From Lewinella sp. JB7 (GTDB lineage Bacteria; Bacteroidota; Bacteroidia; Chitinophagales; Saprospiraceae), in NCBI RefSeq assembly GCF_024297185.1, contig NZ_JANCTD010000009.1, positions 62,001-126,000 of the forward strand: a stretch of DNA of 64,000 bases, read 5' to 3'. The notes beneath the pieces are model-generated. The model did no database searches, was not told the origin of the DNA, and saw only the letters and a program-made list of their open reading frames with translations. Position numbers and translations under genes: made by a program. Positions 34,435-43,343 of the stretch are shown piece by piece (position 1 is the first letter of the stretch; each line of letters starts with the position of its first letter).

Positions 34435-36870
34435 ATGCCGTATTTGCGACCGCTCCTGTTAGGTTTAATTCTGTGCTTCGTCCTTCCGTTAGCCGCCCAG
34501 GAAAAGGAGAAGAAGGAGACGCCGACCATTGCCGAGAAAACGAAATCGATGGAACGGCACGACGGATTTTACCCCTACTACTGGAGTGCCGAAGAGGGGA
34601 AAGTATACCTCGAAATAGCCCGCTGGAACGAAGATTTTCTCTACGTCAACAGTCTGGCCGCCGGACTCGGCAGCAACGACATCGGCCTCGACCGTAATCA
34701 ACTCGGTGATACGCGTGTCGTGTTTTTCCGGCGGGTCGGACCAAAGGTGCTACTCCAACAACGGAACCTGGAATACCGCGCCATTTCCGATAATCCGGCC
34801 GAGGCCCGGAGCGTGGAGGAAGCCTTTGCCCAGTCGGTGGTAGAAGGCTTCAAGGTGGTTGCCAAGACCGGAGAAACCGTTCTGATCGACCTCACGCCCC
34901 TCCTGCTCAGCGATGCCCACGGCGTGGCGGCCAAACTCAAGCGTGGCAAGGAAGGCACCTACAAAGTAAGCGACGATCGTAGCGCCCTGTACCCGGAAAA
35001 CACGAAGAACTTTCCCAAAAACACCGAATTCGAGGCGTCCATCACCTTTACCGGTGAGCCGACGGGCAGGAACGTGCGTAGTGTAGCCCCCAATAGCGAA
35101 AGCTTCACCCTACGTATGCACCACAGCTTCGTAGAACTGCCCGACGACGGCTATACTCCCCGCGTTTTCGATCCCCGCTCCGGCTACTACGCCCGGGGGT
35201 ACGCCGACTACGCTACACCGATCGACCAGCCGCTGGTTAAGCGCTTCATCACCCGCCACCGACTGGAGAAAAAGAATCCTACGGCGGCCGTGAGCGAACC
35301 GGTGGAGCCGATCGTGTACTACCTCGACCGTGGTGCCCCCGAGCCCGTAAAGAGTGCCCTCCTCGAAGGTGCTCGCTGGTGGAATGAGGCGTACGAGGCC
35401 GCCGGATACAAGAACGCCTTCCGGGTCGAGGTCCTGCCCGACGATGCCGACCCGCTCGACGTGCGCTACAACGTGATCAACTGGGTGCACCGCAGCACCC
35501 GGGGCTGGAGCTACGGATCCTCCGTCACCGACCCCCGCACCGGCGAGATCATCAAGGGACACGTGCTGCTGGGTAGCCTGCGGGTACGCCAGGATTTCCT
35601 CATTGCTCAGGGGCTCATTGAAGCGTACGGCCAGGACGGCACCACTCCCGATCCCCGTCTGGAGGAACTGGCCCTGGCCCGCCTCCGGCAACTGAGCGCC
35701 CACGAGGTCGGCCACACCCTCGGCCTGGCCCACAACTTCGCCGCCAGTACCAACGACCGGGCTTCCGTAATGGACTACCCCCACCCCTACGTGACCCTGA
35801 CCGAAGACGGGGAGATCGACTTTAGCCGGGCCTACGCCACCGGCATTGGCGAGTGGGATAAGCAAACGATCAAGTACGGGTACACGGACTACCCCGATGA
35901 CGCCGCCGAAACGGCCGGTTTGCGGGAGATTTTGGCGGAAAACGAACGACTGGGCCTGCGCTACATCAGCGATCCCGACGCCCGCCCGCCCGGCAGCAGT
36001 CAGCCCGAAGGACACCTCTGGGATAACGGCAGCGACCCCGTAGCCGAAATGAATCGTTTGCTCGAACTGCGGAAGGTCGCCCTACAGCGCTTCAGCGAAA
36101 AGAATATCCCCGTGGGTATGCCCCTTTCCGAACTGGAGAGCGTACTGGTGCCGCTTTACCTCATGCACCGCTACCAGGTGGAGGCGGTCTCGAAGATGAT
36201 CGGCGGATACGCCTACGATTACGGCGTGCGGGAAGCGGGTAAGACACCGGAATACAAACCCACCGCCCCGGCGCTGCAACGGACCGCTACGGAAGTCCTG
36301 CTGGCCACCCTGTCTCCGGATGCTCTACGGTTGCCGACGAATCTTTACAAGCTCATTCCCCCACCCGCCTACGGATACGGCCGCAATCGTGAGCTGTTCA
36401 ATACCCGGAACGGCGGCGGCCTGGACCCTCTGGCCATGGCGCAGTCGGCAGCGGATAATACCCTTTCCTTCCTCCTCCGCGCCGAGCGCCTCGCACGGGT
36501 GGTCGAGCAGCGGGCACTGTTTGGGGGGGCTATGCCGTCGCTGACCGACTATCTCGACGGTATTCGCGCCTTCACCACCCGCCAGGTCGCGAACAACACG
36601 GGTGACGACTACGCCCGGCAACTCGCTCGGCTAGCCGAGCGACGCCTGGTGCATCACCTCATCCAACTCGCCGCGAATAAAGACATCAGCGATGCCGTGG
36701 CGGCGGCTGCCCTCTCTCAGCTCAGAAACTATCAGTTGAAAACCGAAAACGGGGCGACGGATCAGGAATTTTACCTCCACCAATTGGTCCGCAGTTTCCT
36801 CGCCAACCCGGATAGCTACGAGCCGGTAGCCGCCCCCGAATTACCTGACGGATCACCGATCGGGGATTGA
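34435..36870 (+). CDS. Secreted zinc-dependent metalloprotease (DUF5117/DUF5118 family)
   Basis: 811 residues from the ATG at 34435. A signal peptide (LRPLLLGLILCFVLPLAAQE) is followed by a DUF5118-like and a DUF5117-like region. The catalytic site is HEVGHTLGLAHNF (H423, E424, H427, H433), i.e. a HExxHxxGxxH metzincin-type zinc motif. SVMDYPHP, about 35 residues later, is the likely Met-turn. Related Bacteroidota proteins are annotated as zinc-dependent metalloproteases; the substrates are unknown. The frame stays open to 34291, but those 48 codons lie in the repeat array and lack a signal peptide, so the ATG just before the hydrophobic segment is preferred. Confidence 0.88.
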   Translation: MPYLRPLLLGLILCFVLPLAAQEKEKKETPTIAEKTKSMERHDGFYPYYWSAEEGKVYLEIARWNEDFLYVNSLAAGLGSNDIGLDRNQLGDTRVVFFRRVGPKVLLQQRNLEYRAISDNPAEARSVEEAFAQSVVEGFKVVAKTGETVLIDLTPLLLSDAHGVAAKLKRGKEGTYKVSDDRSALYPENTKNFPKNTEFEASITFTGEPTGRNVRSVAPNSESFTLRMHHSFVELPDDGYTPRVFDPRSGYYARGYADYATPIDQPLVKRFITRHRLEKKNPTAAVSEPVEPIVYYLDRGAPEPVKSALLEGARWWNEAYEAAGYKNAFRVEVLPDDADPLDVRYNVINWVHRSTRGWSYGSSVTDPRTGEIIKGHVLLGSLRVRQDFLIAQGLIEAYGQDGTTPDPRLEELALARLRQLSAHEVGHTLGLAHNFAASTNDRASVMDYPHPYVTLTEDGEIDFSRAYATGIGEWDKQTIKYGYTDYPDDAAETAGLREILAENERLGLRYISDPDARPPGSSQPEGHLWDNGSDPVAEMNRLLELRKVALQRFSEKNIPVGMPLSELESVLVPLYLMHRYQVEAVSKMIGGYAYDYGVREAGKTPEYKPTAPALQRTATEVLLATLSPDALRLPTNLYKLIPPPAYGYGRNRELFNTRNGGGLDPLAMAQSAADNTLSFLLRAERLARVVEQRALFGGAMPSLTDYLDGIRAFTTRQVANNTGDDYARQLARLAERRLVHHLIQLAANKDISDAVAAAALSQLRNYQLKTENGATDQEFYLHQLVRSFLANPDSYEPVAAPELPDGSPIGD

Positions 36871-36904
36871 TCCCGGGAGCCGGCACGATCACCGTTTCAA
36901 ACAT

Positions 36905-36935
36905 TTTGTTAGTAAAACGATTTTCATTATCTTCG
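36905..36935 (+). promoter_or_regulatory. Promoter for parC (TTTG - 19 bp - TATCTTCG)
   Basis: A -33 TTTG at 36905-36908 and a -7 TATCTTCG at 36928-36935 (one mismatch to TAnnTTTG), separated by 19 bp, the usual Bacteroidota spacing. It lies about 230 bp before the parC ATG, so the transcript would include the hairpin array. Confidence 0.55.
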
Positions 36936-36949
36936 CCCTCCGGTACGAT

Positions 36950-37145
36950 GCTGCCTCCGGCGGCGGTGTCCGATGCTGCCTCCGGCAGCGGTGTCCGATG
37001 CTGCCTCCGGCAGCGAAAGTACAGTGCGGTCTCCGGCAGCGAAAGTACAGTGCGGTCTCCGACCGCGATGGTAAAAAGCGGTCTCTGACCGCGAGAGTTT
37101 AATGCTGCCTCCGGCAGCGAAGTAGTAAGCGGTCCAGCGACCGCG
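36950..37145 (+). repeat. Hairpin array in the parC leader
   Basis: About eight small inverted repeats at roughly 25-26 bp intervals. There are two stem types: GCTGCC-TCC-GGCAGC and GCGGTC-TCC-GACCGC. One unit near 37026 combines the left arm of one with the right arm of the other and loses pairing. The linkers are similar (GGTGTCCGAT, GAAAGTACAGT). Located between the parC promoter and its start codon. Confidence 0.85.
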
Positions 37146-37164
37146 CTAAGTCTTAACCGCAGGA

Positions 37165-39801
37165 ATGGAGAATCAACACGGAACAGAAACGAACGGCGAG
37201 GTCACCGGCCTTAAGGGAATGTACGAGGACTACTTCCTCGACTACGCCAGCTACGTCATTCTCGAGCGTGCCGTACCCGCCATCGAGGATGGTCTCAAGC
37301 CCGTACAGCGCCGCATTCTTCACGCCCTGAAGGAAATGGACGACGGCCGCTACCACAAGGTCGCCAACGTGATCGGCCAGACGATGCAGTACCACCCCCA
37401 CGGGGATGCCGCCATTGGCGACGCGCTGGTCAATATGGGGCAGAAGCACCTCCTCATCGACCCCCAGGGCAACTGGGGTAATACCCTGACCGGAGATTCC
37501 GCCGCCGCCAGTCGCTACATCGAGGCGCGACTGACCAAATTCGCGCTGGACGTGGTGTTCAATCCCCAGACCACCGAATGGCAGCTGAGCTACGACGGGC
37601 GGAAGAACGAGCCGGTCAACCTGCCCATGAAGTTTCCCATGCTCCTTGCCCAGGGAGCGGAGGGCATCGCGGTTGGTCTGAGTACGAAGATCATGCCCCA
37701 CAACTTCCAGGAGCTGTGTAAGGCCAGCATCAAGATATTGGAGGGGAAGAAGGTGAAGATCTACCCGGACTTCCCCACCGGCGGTACGGTGGACGTGAGC
37801 GACTACCAGTCCGGGAAGCGGGGTGGGCGCATTAAGATTCGTGCCACGATCGAAAAGATCGATAACAAATTCATCGCCATCCGCGAGATCCCCTATGGAC
37901 TGACGACCCAGACCCTGATCGACAGCATCATTAAGGCCAACGATAAGGGTAAGATCAAGATCAAGAAGGTGGTTGATAATACCGCCGCCGAGGTCGAACT
38001 GCTGATCGAGCTGGCACCGGGCATCAGCCCCGACGTGACCATTGACGCGCTCTACGCCTTTACCGGCTGTGAGCTTTCGGTGTCGCCCAACGCCTGCGTG
38101 ATCATCGAAGGCGATAAGCCCCATTTTGTTACCGTTGAGGAAATACTGCAGTATAACACCCAGCAGACTAAGGATTTGCTGCGGCAGGAACTCCTCATCC
38201 GGCAAAAAGAGCTGGAGGAGAAGATCCACTTCGCCAACCTGGAGAAGATTTTCATCGAGCAGCGCATCTACCGGGACATCGAGGAAGCGGAAAGTTTCGA
38301 ACAGGTGCTGGAGCTCATCCGTACCGGCCTGAAGAAGTACGTTCGCGAACCCGAGGAGAAGAAAAAGCGCAACGACCAACGCCTGCTGCTCCTGCGCGAC
38401 ATCAGCGAGGAGGACATCACCCGTCTTACCGAAATTCGCATCAAGCGAATCTCCAAGTACAACAGCTTCAAGGCGGACGAGCTGATGGTGAAGCTCGAAG
38501 AAGAACTGGCGCAGGTACGCCACGACCTCGCTCACCTGACGGAGTACACCATCAGTTGGTACCAGGGGCTGCTCGATAAGTACGGTAAGGGGCGCGAACG
38601 CAAAACGACCATTTCCACTTTTGAAAAGGTCGAAGTGGCCGCCGTTGCCGCTAACAATACCAAATTGTACGTCAACCGCAAGGAAGGATTCGTAGGGCAG
38701 GGCCTTAAGAAGGAAGAGTTCGTATGCGACTGCTCGGACGTGGACGACATCATCGTTTTCCGGCAGGACGGTACCCTGGTCGTGACCCGCATCGCCGACA
38801 AAACATTCGTGGGCAAGGATATTATCCACGTCAACGTGTGGAAAAAGGGCGATGAACGCACTACCTACAATATGGTGTACCTGGACGGGAAGACCGGCCG
38901 CGCCATGGCCAAGCGATTTAACGTAACGGCCATTACCCGTGACCGCGAGTACGACCTTACCAAGGGCCATAAGGGGTCGAAGCTGCTTTACTTCAGTGCC
39001 AACCCGAACGGAGAAGCCGAGATCATCACCGCGCAACTGAGCCAGTCGTCGAAGGCGCGGCAGAAAACCTTCGATTTCGATTTCGCCGATCTTGCCATCA
39101 AGAGCCGCGGAGCGGCGGGCAACATCATGACCCGCTACCCCGTCCGTAAGGTCACGCTAAAGGAAGTCGGAAAGAGCACCCTCGGCGCGATGCGCGTATG
39201 GATGGACGAAGTGAGCGGCCGACTTAACCTTGACGAGCGCGGACAGTTCCTCGGCGGATTCGATACCGGCGACTTACTCCTGGCGCTCTATAAGGACGGC
39301 AGTTACGAGCGGGAAGAACTTGACCTCACCCGTCGCTACGACCCTTCTAACCTCTACTACATCGGAAAGTACGAGGAAGACATGGTTGTCAGCGCGGTGT
39401 ACTTCGAGGGAGAACGCGGCGTGACGCTGGTGAAGCGGTTTAACATTGAAACCAGCTCCCCGGGACAGGCTTTTAGCTTCCTTACCGACCACAAACAGAC
39501 CAAACTCTACCTGGCCTCCGTGCATCCCAGTCCGGAGGTGTCCTACGCCTGGCGGGAAAAACGGGAGAAGAAGGAGCGCACCGTCAAGCTGTGGGAGTTT
39601 ATCGACGTGAAGGGGTGGAAATCACTCGGTAATCGCCTTCACGACGGCAAACTACTCTCCGTGAAGGAACTGAATGACCCCTTTCTCCCGACGGAAGAAG
39701 CCCCCGACAATAAGAAGTCTCCCAACGGTACGGCTAAACTGAACGGAAAGGGAGGTAAGGATTCCATTAAACCCGGCGACACGATCGAACTGGATTTCTA
39801 G
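37165..39801 (+). CDS. parC: DNA topoisomerase IV subunit A (GyrA/ParC family)
   Basis: 878 residues. The winged-helix and tower region starts with YEDYFLDYASYVILERAVPA. SAAASRYIEARLTKFA holds the catalytic tyrosine (SRYIEAR), and MPHNFQELCKA follows. QYHPHGDAAIGDALVNMGQ is the quinolone-determining region. The C-terminal third is a degenerate beta-pinwheel without a clear GyrA box (QRRGGKG), which favours topoisomerase IV over gyrase. The tail after residue ~840 is charged and disordered. It passes duplexes with the ParE partner to decatenate chromosomes; parE is not in the window. Confidence 0.93.
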   Translation: MENQHGTETNGEVTGLKGMYEDYFLDYASYVILERAVPAIEDGLKPVQRRILHALKEMDDGRYHKVANVIGQTMQYHPHGDAAIGDALVNMGQKHLLIDPQGNWGNTLTGDSAAASRYIEARLTKFALDVVFNPQTTEWQLSYDGRKNEPVNLPMKFPMLLAQGAEGIAVGLSTKIMPHNFQELCKASIKILEGKKVKIYPDFPTGGTVDVSDYQSGKRGGRIKIRATIEKIDNKFIAIREIPYGLTTQTLIDSIIKANDKGKIKIKKVVDNTAAEVELLIELAPGISPDVTIDALYAFTGCELSVSPNACVIIEGDKPHFVTVEEILQYNTQQTKDLLRQELLIRQKELEEKIHFANLEKIFIEQRIYRDIEEAESFEQVLELIRTGLKKYVREPEEKKKRNDQRLLLLRDISEEDITRLTEIRIKRISKYNSFKADELMVKLEEELAQVRHDLAHLTEYTISWYQGLLDKYGKGRERKTTISTFEKVEVAAVAANNTKLYVNRKEGFVGQGLKKEEFVCDCSDVDDIIVFRQDGTLVVTRIADKTFVGKDIIHVNVWKKGDERTTYNMVYLDGKTGRAMAKRFNVTAITRDREYDLTKGHKGSKLLYFSANPNGEAEIITAQLSQSSKARQKTFDFDFADLAIKSRGAAGNIMTRYPVRKVTLKEVGKSTLGAMRVWMDEVSGRLNLDERGQFLGGFDTGDLLLALYKDGSYEREELDLTRRYDPSNLYYIGKYEEDMVVSAVYFEGERGVTLVKRFNIETSSPGQAFSFLTDHKQTKLYLASVHPSPEVSYAWREKREKKERTVKLWEFIDVKGWKSLGNRLHDGKLLSVKELNDPFLPTEEAPDNKKSPNGTAKLNGKGGKDSIKPGDTIELDF

Positions 39802-39807
39802 CGGACG

Positions 39808-39815
39808 TATCTTTA
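39808..39815 (+). promoter_or_regulatory. Near-consensus -7 box TATCTTTA before small ORF
   Basis: TATCTTTA differs from TAnnTTTG only in the last base and ends 4 bp before the ATG at 39820, the same geometry as at 23808-23815. This implies a leaderless or nearly leaderless mRNA. Confidence 0.4.
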
Positions 39816-39819
39816 CTCC

Positions 39820-39987
39820 ATGGGAAGACAGTCGACCAGACACCGCTACCGTAGTCGGGGGGAAAAGAATCGCCGCGTGGCCCGGGCCGTTCGTTTTGCC
39901 CTGCTCGGTCTGCTCATCCTCTTCATCTTTCTACTGATCAAGCACGGGGATGAGTGGTGGGCTTACTACCGCACGTATTTCTACTAA
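39820..39987 (+). CDS. Small single-helix membrane protein downstream of parC
   Basis: 55 residues that I read directly. A very basic N terminus (MGRQSTRHRYRSRGEKNRR) is followed by one hydrophobic helix (residues ~28-42, RFALLGLLILFIFLLIK) and an aromatic tail (DEWWAYYRTYFY). The positive-inside rule puts the N terminus in the cytoplasm. I do not recognise the family. It starts 18 bp after parC, has its own -7 box and is followed by repeat array B. Composition and codon use match the neighbours. Confidence 0.6.
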   Translation: MGRQSTRHRYRSRGEKNRRVARAVRFALLGLLILFIFLLIKHGDEWWAYYRTYFY

Positions 39988-40025
39988 GGTCGGGGCGTTG
40001 CACGCCGAGCTACTGGACGATTTCA

Positions 40026-40512
40026 GATCGAGCGGCCACCGGTCCGGGACGCTTCACCACGGATGGGCACGGATCGAACACGGATGTTAGGTCGAGCGGC
40101 TTGTAGCCCGAGACGGGATTTAGGGATGGTTTCACCACGGATGGACACTGATGGCTCACGGATCTTCTTAGGTTGAGTGGCCACCGGTCCGAGACGCTTC
40201 ACCACGGATGGGCACGGATCAAACACGGAGATGAATGTTGCAAGGTTAAGCGGCCACCGGTCCGGGACGCTTCACCACGGATGGGCACGGATCAAACACG
40301 GATGTTAGGTCGAGCGGCTTGTAGCCCGAGACGGGATTTAGGGATGGTTTCACCACGGATGGACACTGATGGCTCACGGATCTTCTTAGGTTGAGTGGCC
40401 ACCGGTCCGGGACGCTTCACCACGGATGGGCACGGATCAAACACGGAGATGAATGTTGCAAGGTCGAGTGGCCTCCAGTCCGAGACGCTTCACCACGGAT
40501 GAGCACGGATTA
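40026..40512. repeat. Tandem repeat array B with exact 218-bp higher-order period
   Basis: Units start at 40026, 40090, 40171, 40244, 40308, 40389 and 40462, spaced 64, 81, 73, 64, 81 and 73 bp, so a three-part 218-bp block occurs twice plus a partial third. Each unit begins with a variant of GGTCGAGCGGCCACCGGTCC and continues with CTTCACCACGGATGGGCACG-like text. It lies between the convergent ends of the small membrane gene and the PhoD-DUF1499 gene. The head motif is shared with arrays at 33.6 and 61.9 kb. The stretch 39988-40025 holds nothing I recognise. Confidence 0.93.
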
Positions 40513-40530
40513 AACACGGAGTCTGCCGGC

Positions 40531-41985
40531 TCACTCTTCTTTCATGGCCGCCACTACCTTAGCCATGCGCCGGCTGTTCACGCCGAGATCGCTATGCCCC
40601 ACCCGACTGGCGCTGCGGTAGTCGATCACCTTTCTCTCGGCATCGATCAGAAATTCGACATCATCGATATAGGGAATGGGCCAGGTCCGGAAGGTGTAAT
40701 GCAGGTAATTGCCGTCCTCCTCGAGGAGCGTAGTGCGCGACATTCCGCCCACCACCCGCTTCAGTTTCTCCCGGACTTCCTGCGCCGTGCCGGTAAAGGG
40801 AATAGGATCACGTTTTTTCTTTGTCTGGGTGGATTGCGTACTTACGCAGTTGGGTGAATCGGGACAGGGCTTGAGGGTTCTTTGCGACACGGGATCTTTT
40901 GTGGGTGCAAGGGTGCCGTGTCCGGTTTTGTTCGTCGGGTTTTCGGCGAGGTACATAGAAGATACGACCGCGTCGTCGTCGAGCGCCCGGACTTCGGCGG
41001 CGAGTTTGAGACCCTCGGCGGTTGTTGTAAAGTGGAGTAGCCCGTAATTGCGCTCGGTGACCAGCGGTCCGATTCGCTTGTCGTTTGTTTCGCGGGCATT
41101 CTCGTAGGCATGGGTGAGCCCGCTGGAAGTCATTTCGTAAATAAAGTAGTCGCCTACGCTATCCCTCGTAAATTCCGCGAGGTGGCGGTCGCCGCTGAGC
41201 AGCAGGGGAAGAGCGGGACGCACTTCCGCCAGGAGTTCGAGCAGTCGCCTGCGGGCGGTGGGAAAGAGGGCCCACTTTTCGTAGCCGTGATCCGTAGGTA
41301 AAACCTGAATACTGCTTGCGATGAGGTGGGCCTTTGCCGTGCTGTTGCGCAGTTCGTCTTCCAGCCAGGTCCACTGCGCCTCCCCGAGGATATCGCCATT
41401 CTCATTGGGGCCGTAGCGGTGGCCGGACTGAAGGGGGGGAGCCAGCGCGTCCCGGAAGTAGCGGGTGTCGAGCAGGATCACCCGCACATCGCCGATCGAA
41501 TAGGCCTGATAAGTGCCCGGGCGGTGGCGTACGTCGGCAGCGGCGGGTACTCCGAGGAAGTCCATCATCAGGGCCTTCGCCTCGTCCTTCGCGACCCACT
41601 CCTTGCCGGCGTCGTTTTTGCCGTAGTCGTGGTCGTCCCAGGCACCGTAAATGACCGGGGTGGCCGCTACGAAAGCGGCGTATTCCGGCGACTGGGTGAG
41701 CGTGGCGTAATCCGCGGCCATCCGCTCCATATTATCCGTATCGGAGTAGATATTATCGCCCAGCCAGAGCCACGCTACGGGGGTATGGCGACCGATCGTG
41801 GTCCAGTATTCCTGCGACTCGTCCTGTCGGTTGCAGCTACCGAAGGCGATGGTGGTGGTGTCTATGGCCGGTTCGACGAAGCCGATAGTCGGAGTCATTT
41901 GCTCCGAATTTCCGGCCTGGACGTAGAGGTAGGCCGTGAAGCCCGCCACGAGAAAGATCAATACGTAAAGGGCCGTTTTAAACAT
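40531..41985 (-). CDS. PhoD-like metallophosphatase fused to DUF1499
   Basis: 484 residues with an N-terminal hydrophobic helix (about 4-24). Residues ~45-330 are a PhoD-type metallophosphoesterase: IAFGSCNRQDESQEYW, WLWLGDNIYSDTDN, IYGAWDDHDYGKNDAG, LLSGDRHLAEF (metal ligands Asp, His, Asn). Residues ~365-484 are DUF1499-like, opening with LKPCPDSPNCVSTQ and ending with VGHSDLGVNSRRMAKVVAAM. DUF1499 is normally a separate small protein, so the fusion is notable. Likely membrane-tethered and facing the periplasm. Its start overlaps the stop of the upstream Pro-rich gene by 8 bp. Confidence 0.87.
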   Translation of the reverse strand: MFKTALYVLIFLVAGFTAYLYVQAGNSEQMTPTIGFVEPAIDTTTIAFGSCNRQDESQEYWTTIGRHTPVAWLWLGDNIYSDTDNMERMAADYATLTQSPEYAAFVAATPVIYGAWDDHDYGKNDAGKEWVAKDEAKALMMDFLGVPAAADVRHRPGTYQAYSIGDVRVILLDTRYFRDALAPPLQSGHRYGPNENGDILGEAQWTWLEDELRNSTAKAHLIASSIQVLPTDHGYEKWALFPTARRRLLELLAEVRPALPLLLSGDRHLAEFTRDSVGDYFIYEMTSSGLTHAYENARETNDKRIGPLVTERNYGLLHFTTTAEGLKLAAEVRALDDDAVVSSMYLAENPTNKTGHGTLAPTKDPVSQRTLKPCPDSPNCVSTQSTQTKKKRDPIPFTGTAQEVREKLKRVVGGMSRTTLLEEDGNYLHYTFRTWPIPYIDDVEFLIDAERKVIDYRSASRVGHSDLGVNSRRMAKVVAAMKEE

Positions 41986-42703
41986 ACCGCCGCCGGACCA
42001 GGTCGATAAATTCGCGGGCCGTTTCCTGGCGATCCTCGTCCGTCCAGTGATGGTGTTGGGCCAGGTCCGCCAGCTGGGGGCGGGCGTTGGCGAAACTGCC
42101 CTTCAGGTTGAGCTCCTTCAGGGCCTGGTTTAGTTCGTCGTTGTTGCCGAACAAAGTGTTGGAAAAGAGTACGCGGTTGTTGATGCTGAGGGCGCGGGTG
42201 AGGTCATTGACCTTCGGCTGCATACGCCGGTTGGAAAAGCCGTTGGCCTCTACTTCCTTGAACAGGGCATCGACGTCGGGACTCAGGTTCGGTTGGGGCG
42301 CGGGTTGCGGCGGGTTGGGGGCGGGGCGGTTGTGCTCCGGCGCGATCTTGGCCGTATGGGTAGCGTAGGCGGGGGCGGGCGGCGGTGGCACGGGTGCTTC
42401 GGGCACCGGCGGCGGCGCCGGCGGGGTTTCCTTTACCGGCTCCGGCGCGGGCTTAACTTCCGGCTCCGGCGCGGGGGGCGTGGGAGTCGGCGGCGGTGCG
42501 GGGGGCGTGGTTTTCTCCAGTTCCTTCCGTACACGCTGCTGGGACTCCCCGGCATTGAGGTACAGATCGTAAAGTTCGCGGAGGTAGCCAAGCATCAGGT
42601 CGCGCTCCAGGGTGGAGGGGCCGCTCTCATCCTTGTCCAGTTGTAAACTGTGGTGCAGTGCGGTGATGCGGCTAAGAATGCGATCTGCTTTGGACGGAGA
42701 CAT
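41978..42703 (-). CDS. Proline-rich hypothetical protein
   Basis: About 241 residues from the ATG at 42703 (MSPSKADRI); the frame extends to 42754, but that part lies in the thymidine kinase promoter region. A helical N-terminal ~70 residues (SRITALHHSLQLDKDE) is followed by a Pro/Glu/Ala-rich linker (about 72-150, TPPAPPPTPTPPAPEPE-like) and a folded C-terminal ~95 residues (DVDALFKEVEANGFSNRRMQ, ALSINNRVLFSNTLFG). The C-terminal pattern is reminiscent of small Bacteroidota proteins of unknown function; I do not know it. Cytoplasmic by absence of a signal. Coupled by overlap to the PhoD-DUF1499 gene. Confidence 0.7.
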   Translation of the reverse strand: MSPSKADRILSRITALHHSLQLDKDESGPSTLERDLMLGYLRELYDLYLNAGESQQRVRKELEKTTPPAPPPTPTPPAPEPEVKPAPEPVKETPPAPPPVPEAPVPPPPAPAYATHTAKIAPEHNRPAPNPPQPAPQPNLSPDVDALFKEVEANGFSNRRMQPKVNDLTRALSINNRVLFSNTLFGNNDELNQALKELNLKGSFANARPQLADLAQHHHWTDEDRQETAREFIDLVRRRYV

Positions 42704-42720
42704 AGGCTGGCTTAATTTTG
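42689..42720 (+). promoter_or_regulatory. Promoter of tdk (TTTG - 20 bp - TAATTTTG)
   Basis: A -33 TTTG at 42689-42692 and a perfect -7 TAATTTTG at 42713-42720, 20 bp apart, 33 bp before the tdk ATG. The -33 element lies inside the first codons of the divergent gene. On the other strand TATTTTGG in 42733-42740 may serve the divergent gene. A small inverted repeat CCGCC...GGCGG sits in the tdk leader (42731-42747). Confidence 0.6.
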
Positions 42721-42752
42721 ATACCTTCGACCGCCAAAATACGGCGGTCCTC

Positions 42753-43337
42753 ATGTTTTTAGAACCTCACTTCAGCGGTCAACGCAGCGGCTGGTTGGAA
42801 GTTATCTGCGGCTCGATGTTTTCGGGCAAAACGGAGGAACTGATCCGCCGCCTTAAACGGGCGCGCATTGCCGGGCAGAAGGTGGCTGTCTTCAAGCCGA
42901 GCGTCGACACCCGCTATGCCGAGGAAAGCGTAGTATCCCACGATAGTAACAGCTTCGTGGCCACTCCCATTGCCCGGTCGGCCAGCCTGCTCGACGTGCC
43001 CGACGAAGTTACCGTCATCGGACTCGACGAGGCCCAGTTCTTCGACGAGGAGGTCGTCAAGCACACCCAGGAGCTCGCCCACCGGGGCAAGCGGCTCATC
43101 ATCGCCGGCCTCGATATGGACTTTCGGGGCAAGCCCTTCGGACCGATGTGCGATCTGCTCGCCGTAGCGGAGTACATCACGAAGGTACACGCTATCTGTT
43201 CCCACTGCGGTAATCTGGCGACCCACTCCTACCGCCTTACTCCGGATACGGATACGGTGGTTCTGGGCGAAAAGGATCTCTACGAGGCCCGCTGCCGCCG
43301 CTGCTTCCGCATGGGAAATATGCTCGATCTGCGGTAA
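42753..43337 (+). CDS. tdk: Thymidine kinase
   Basis: 194 residues, class II (bacterial/viral) thymidine kinase. VICGSMFSGKTEELIRRLKR is the Walker A loop, VIGLDEAQFFDEE the Walker B/DEAQ motif, and RLIIAGLDMDFRGKPFGP the lasso-side segment. CSHCG and CRRCF give the four-cysteine structural zinc site. It phosphorylates thymidine for salvage. The ATG at 42753 is 33 bp after a strong promoter. Its stop is 6 bp from the convergent MoxR gene. Confidence 0.95.
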   Translation: MFLEPHFSGQRSGWLEVICGSMFSGKTEELIRRLKRARIAGQKVAVFKPSVDTRYAEESVVSHDSNSFVATPIARSASLLDVPDEVTVIGLDEAQFFDEEVVKHTQELAHRGKRLIIAGLDMDFRGKPFGPMCDLLAVAEYITKVHAICSHCGNLATHSYRLTPDTDTVVLGEKDLYEARCRRCFRMGNMLDLR

Positions 43338-43343
43338 GGCTTC

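Noticed and set aside
37153-39036. 627-residue minus-strand open frame
   Set aside because: Lies fully over parC in the opposite strand; no motif, and parC is certain.
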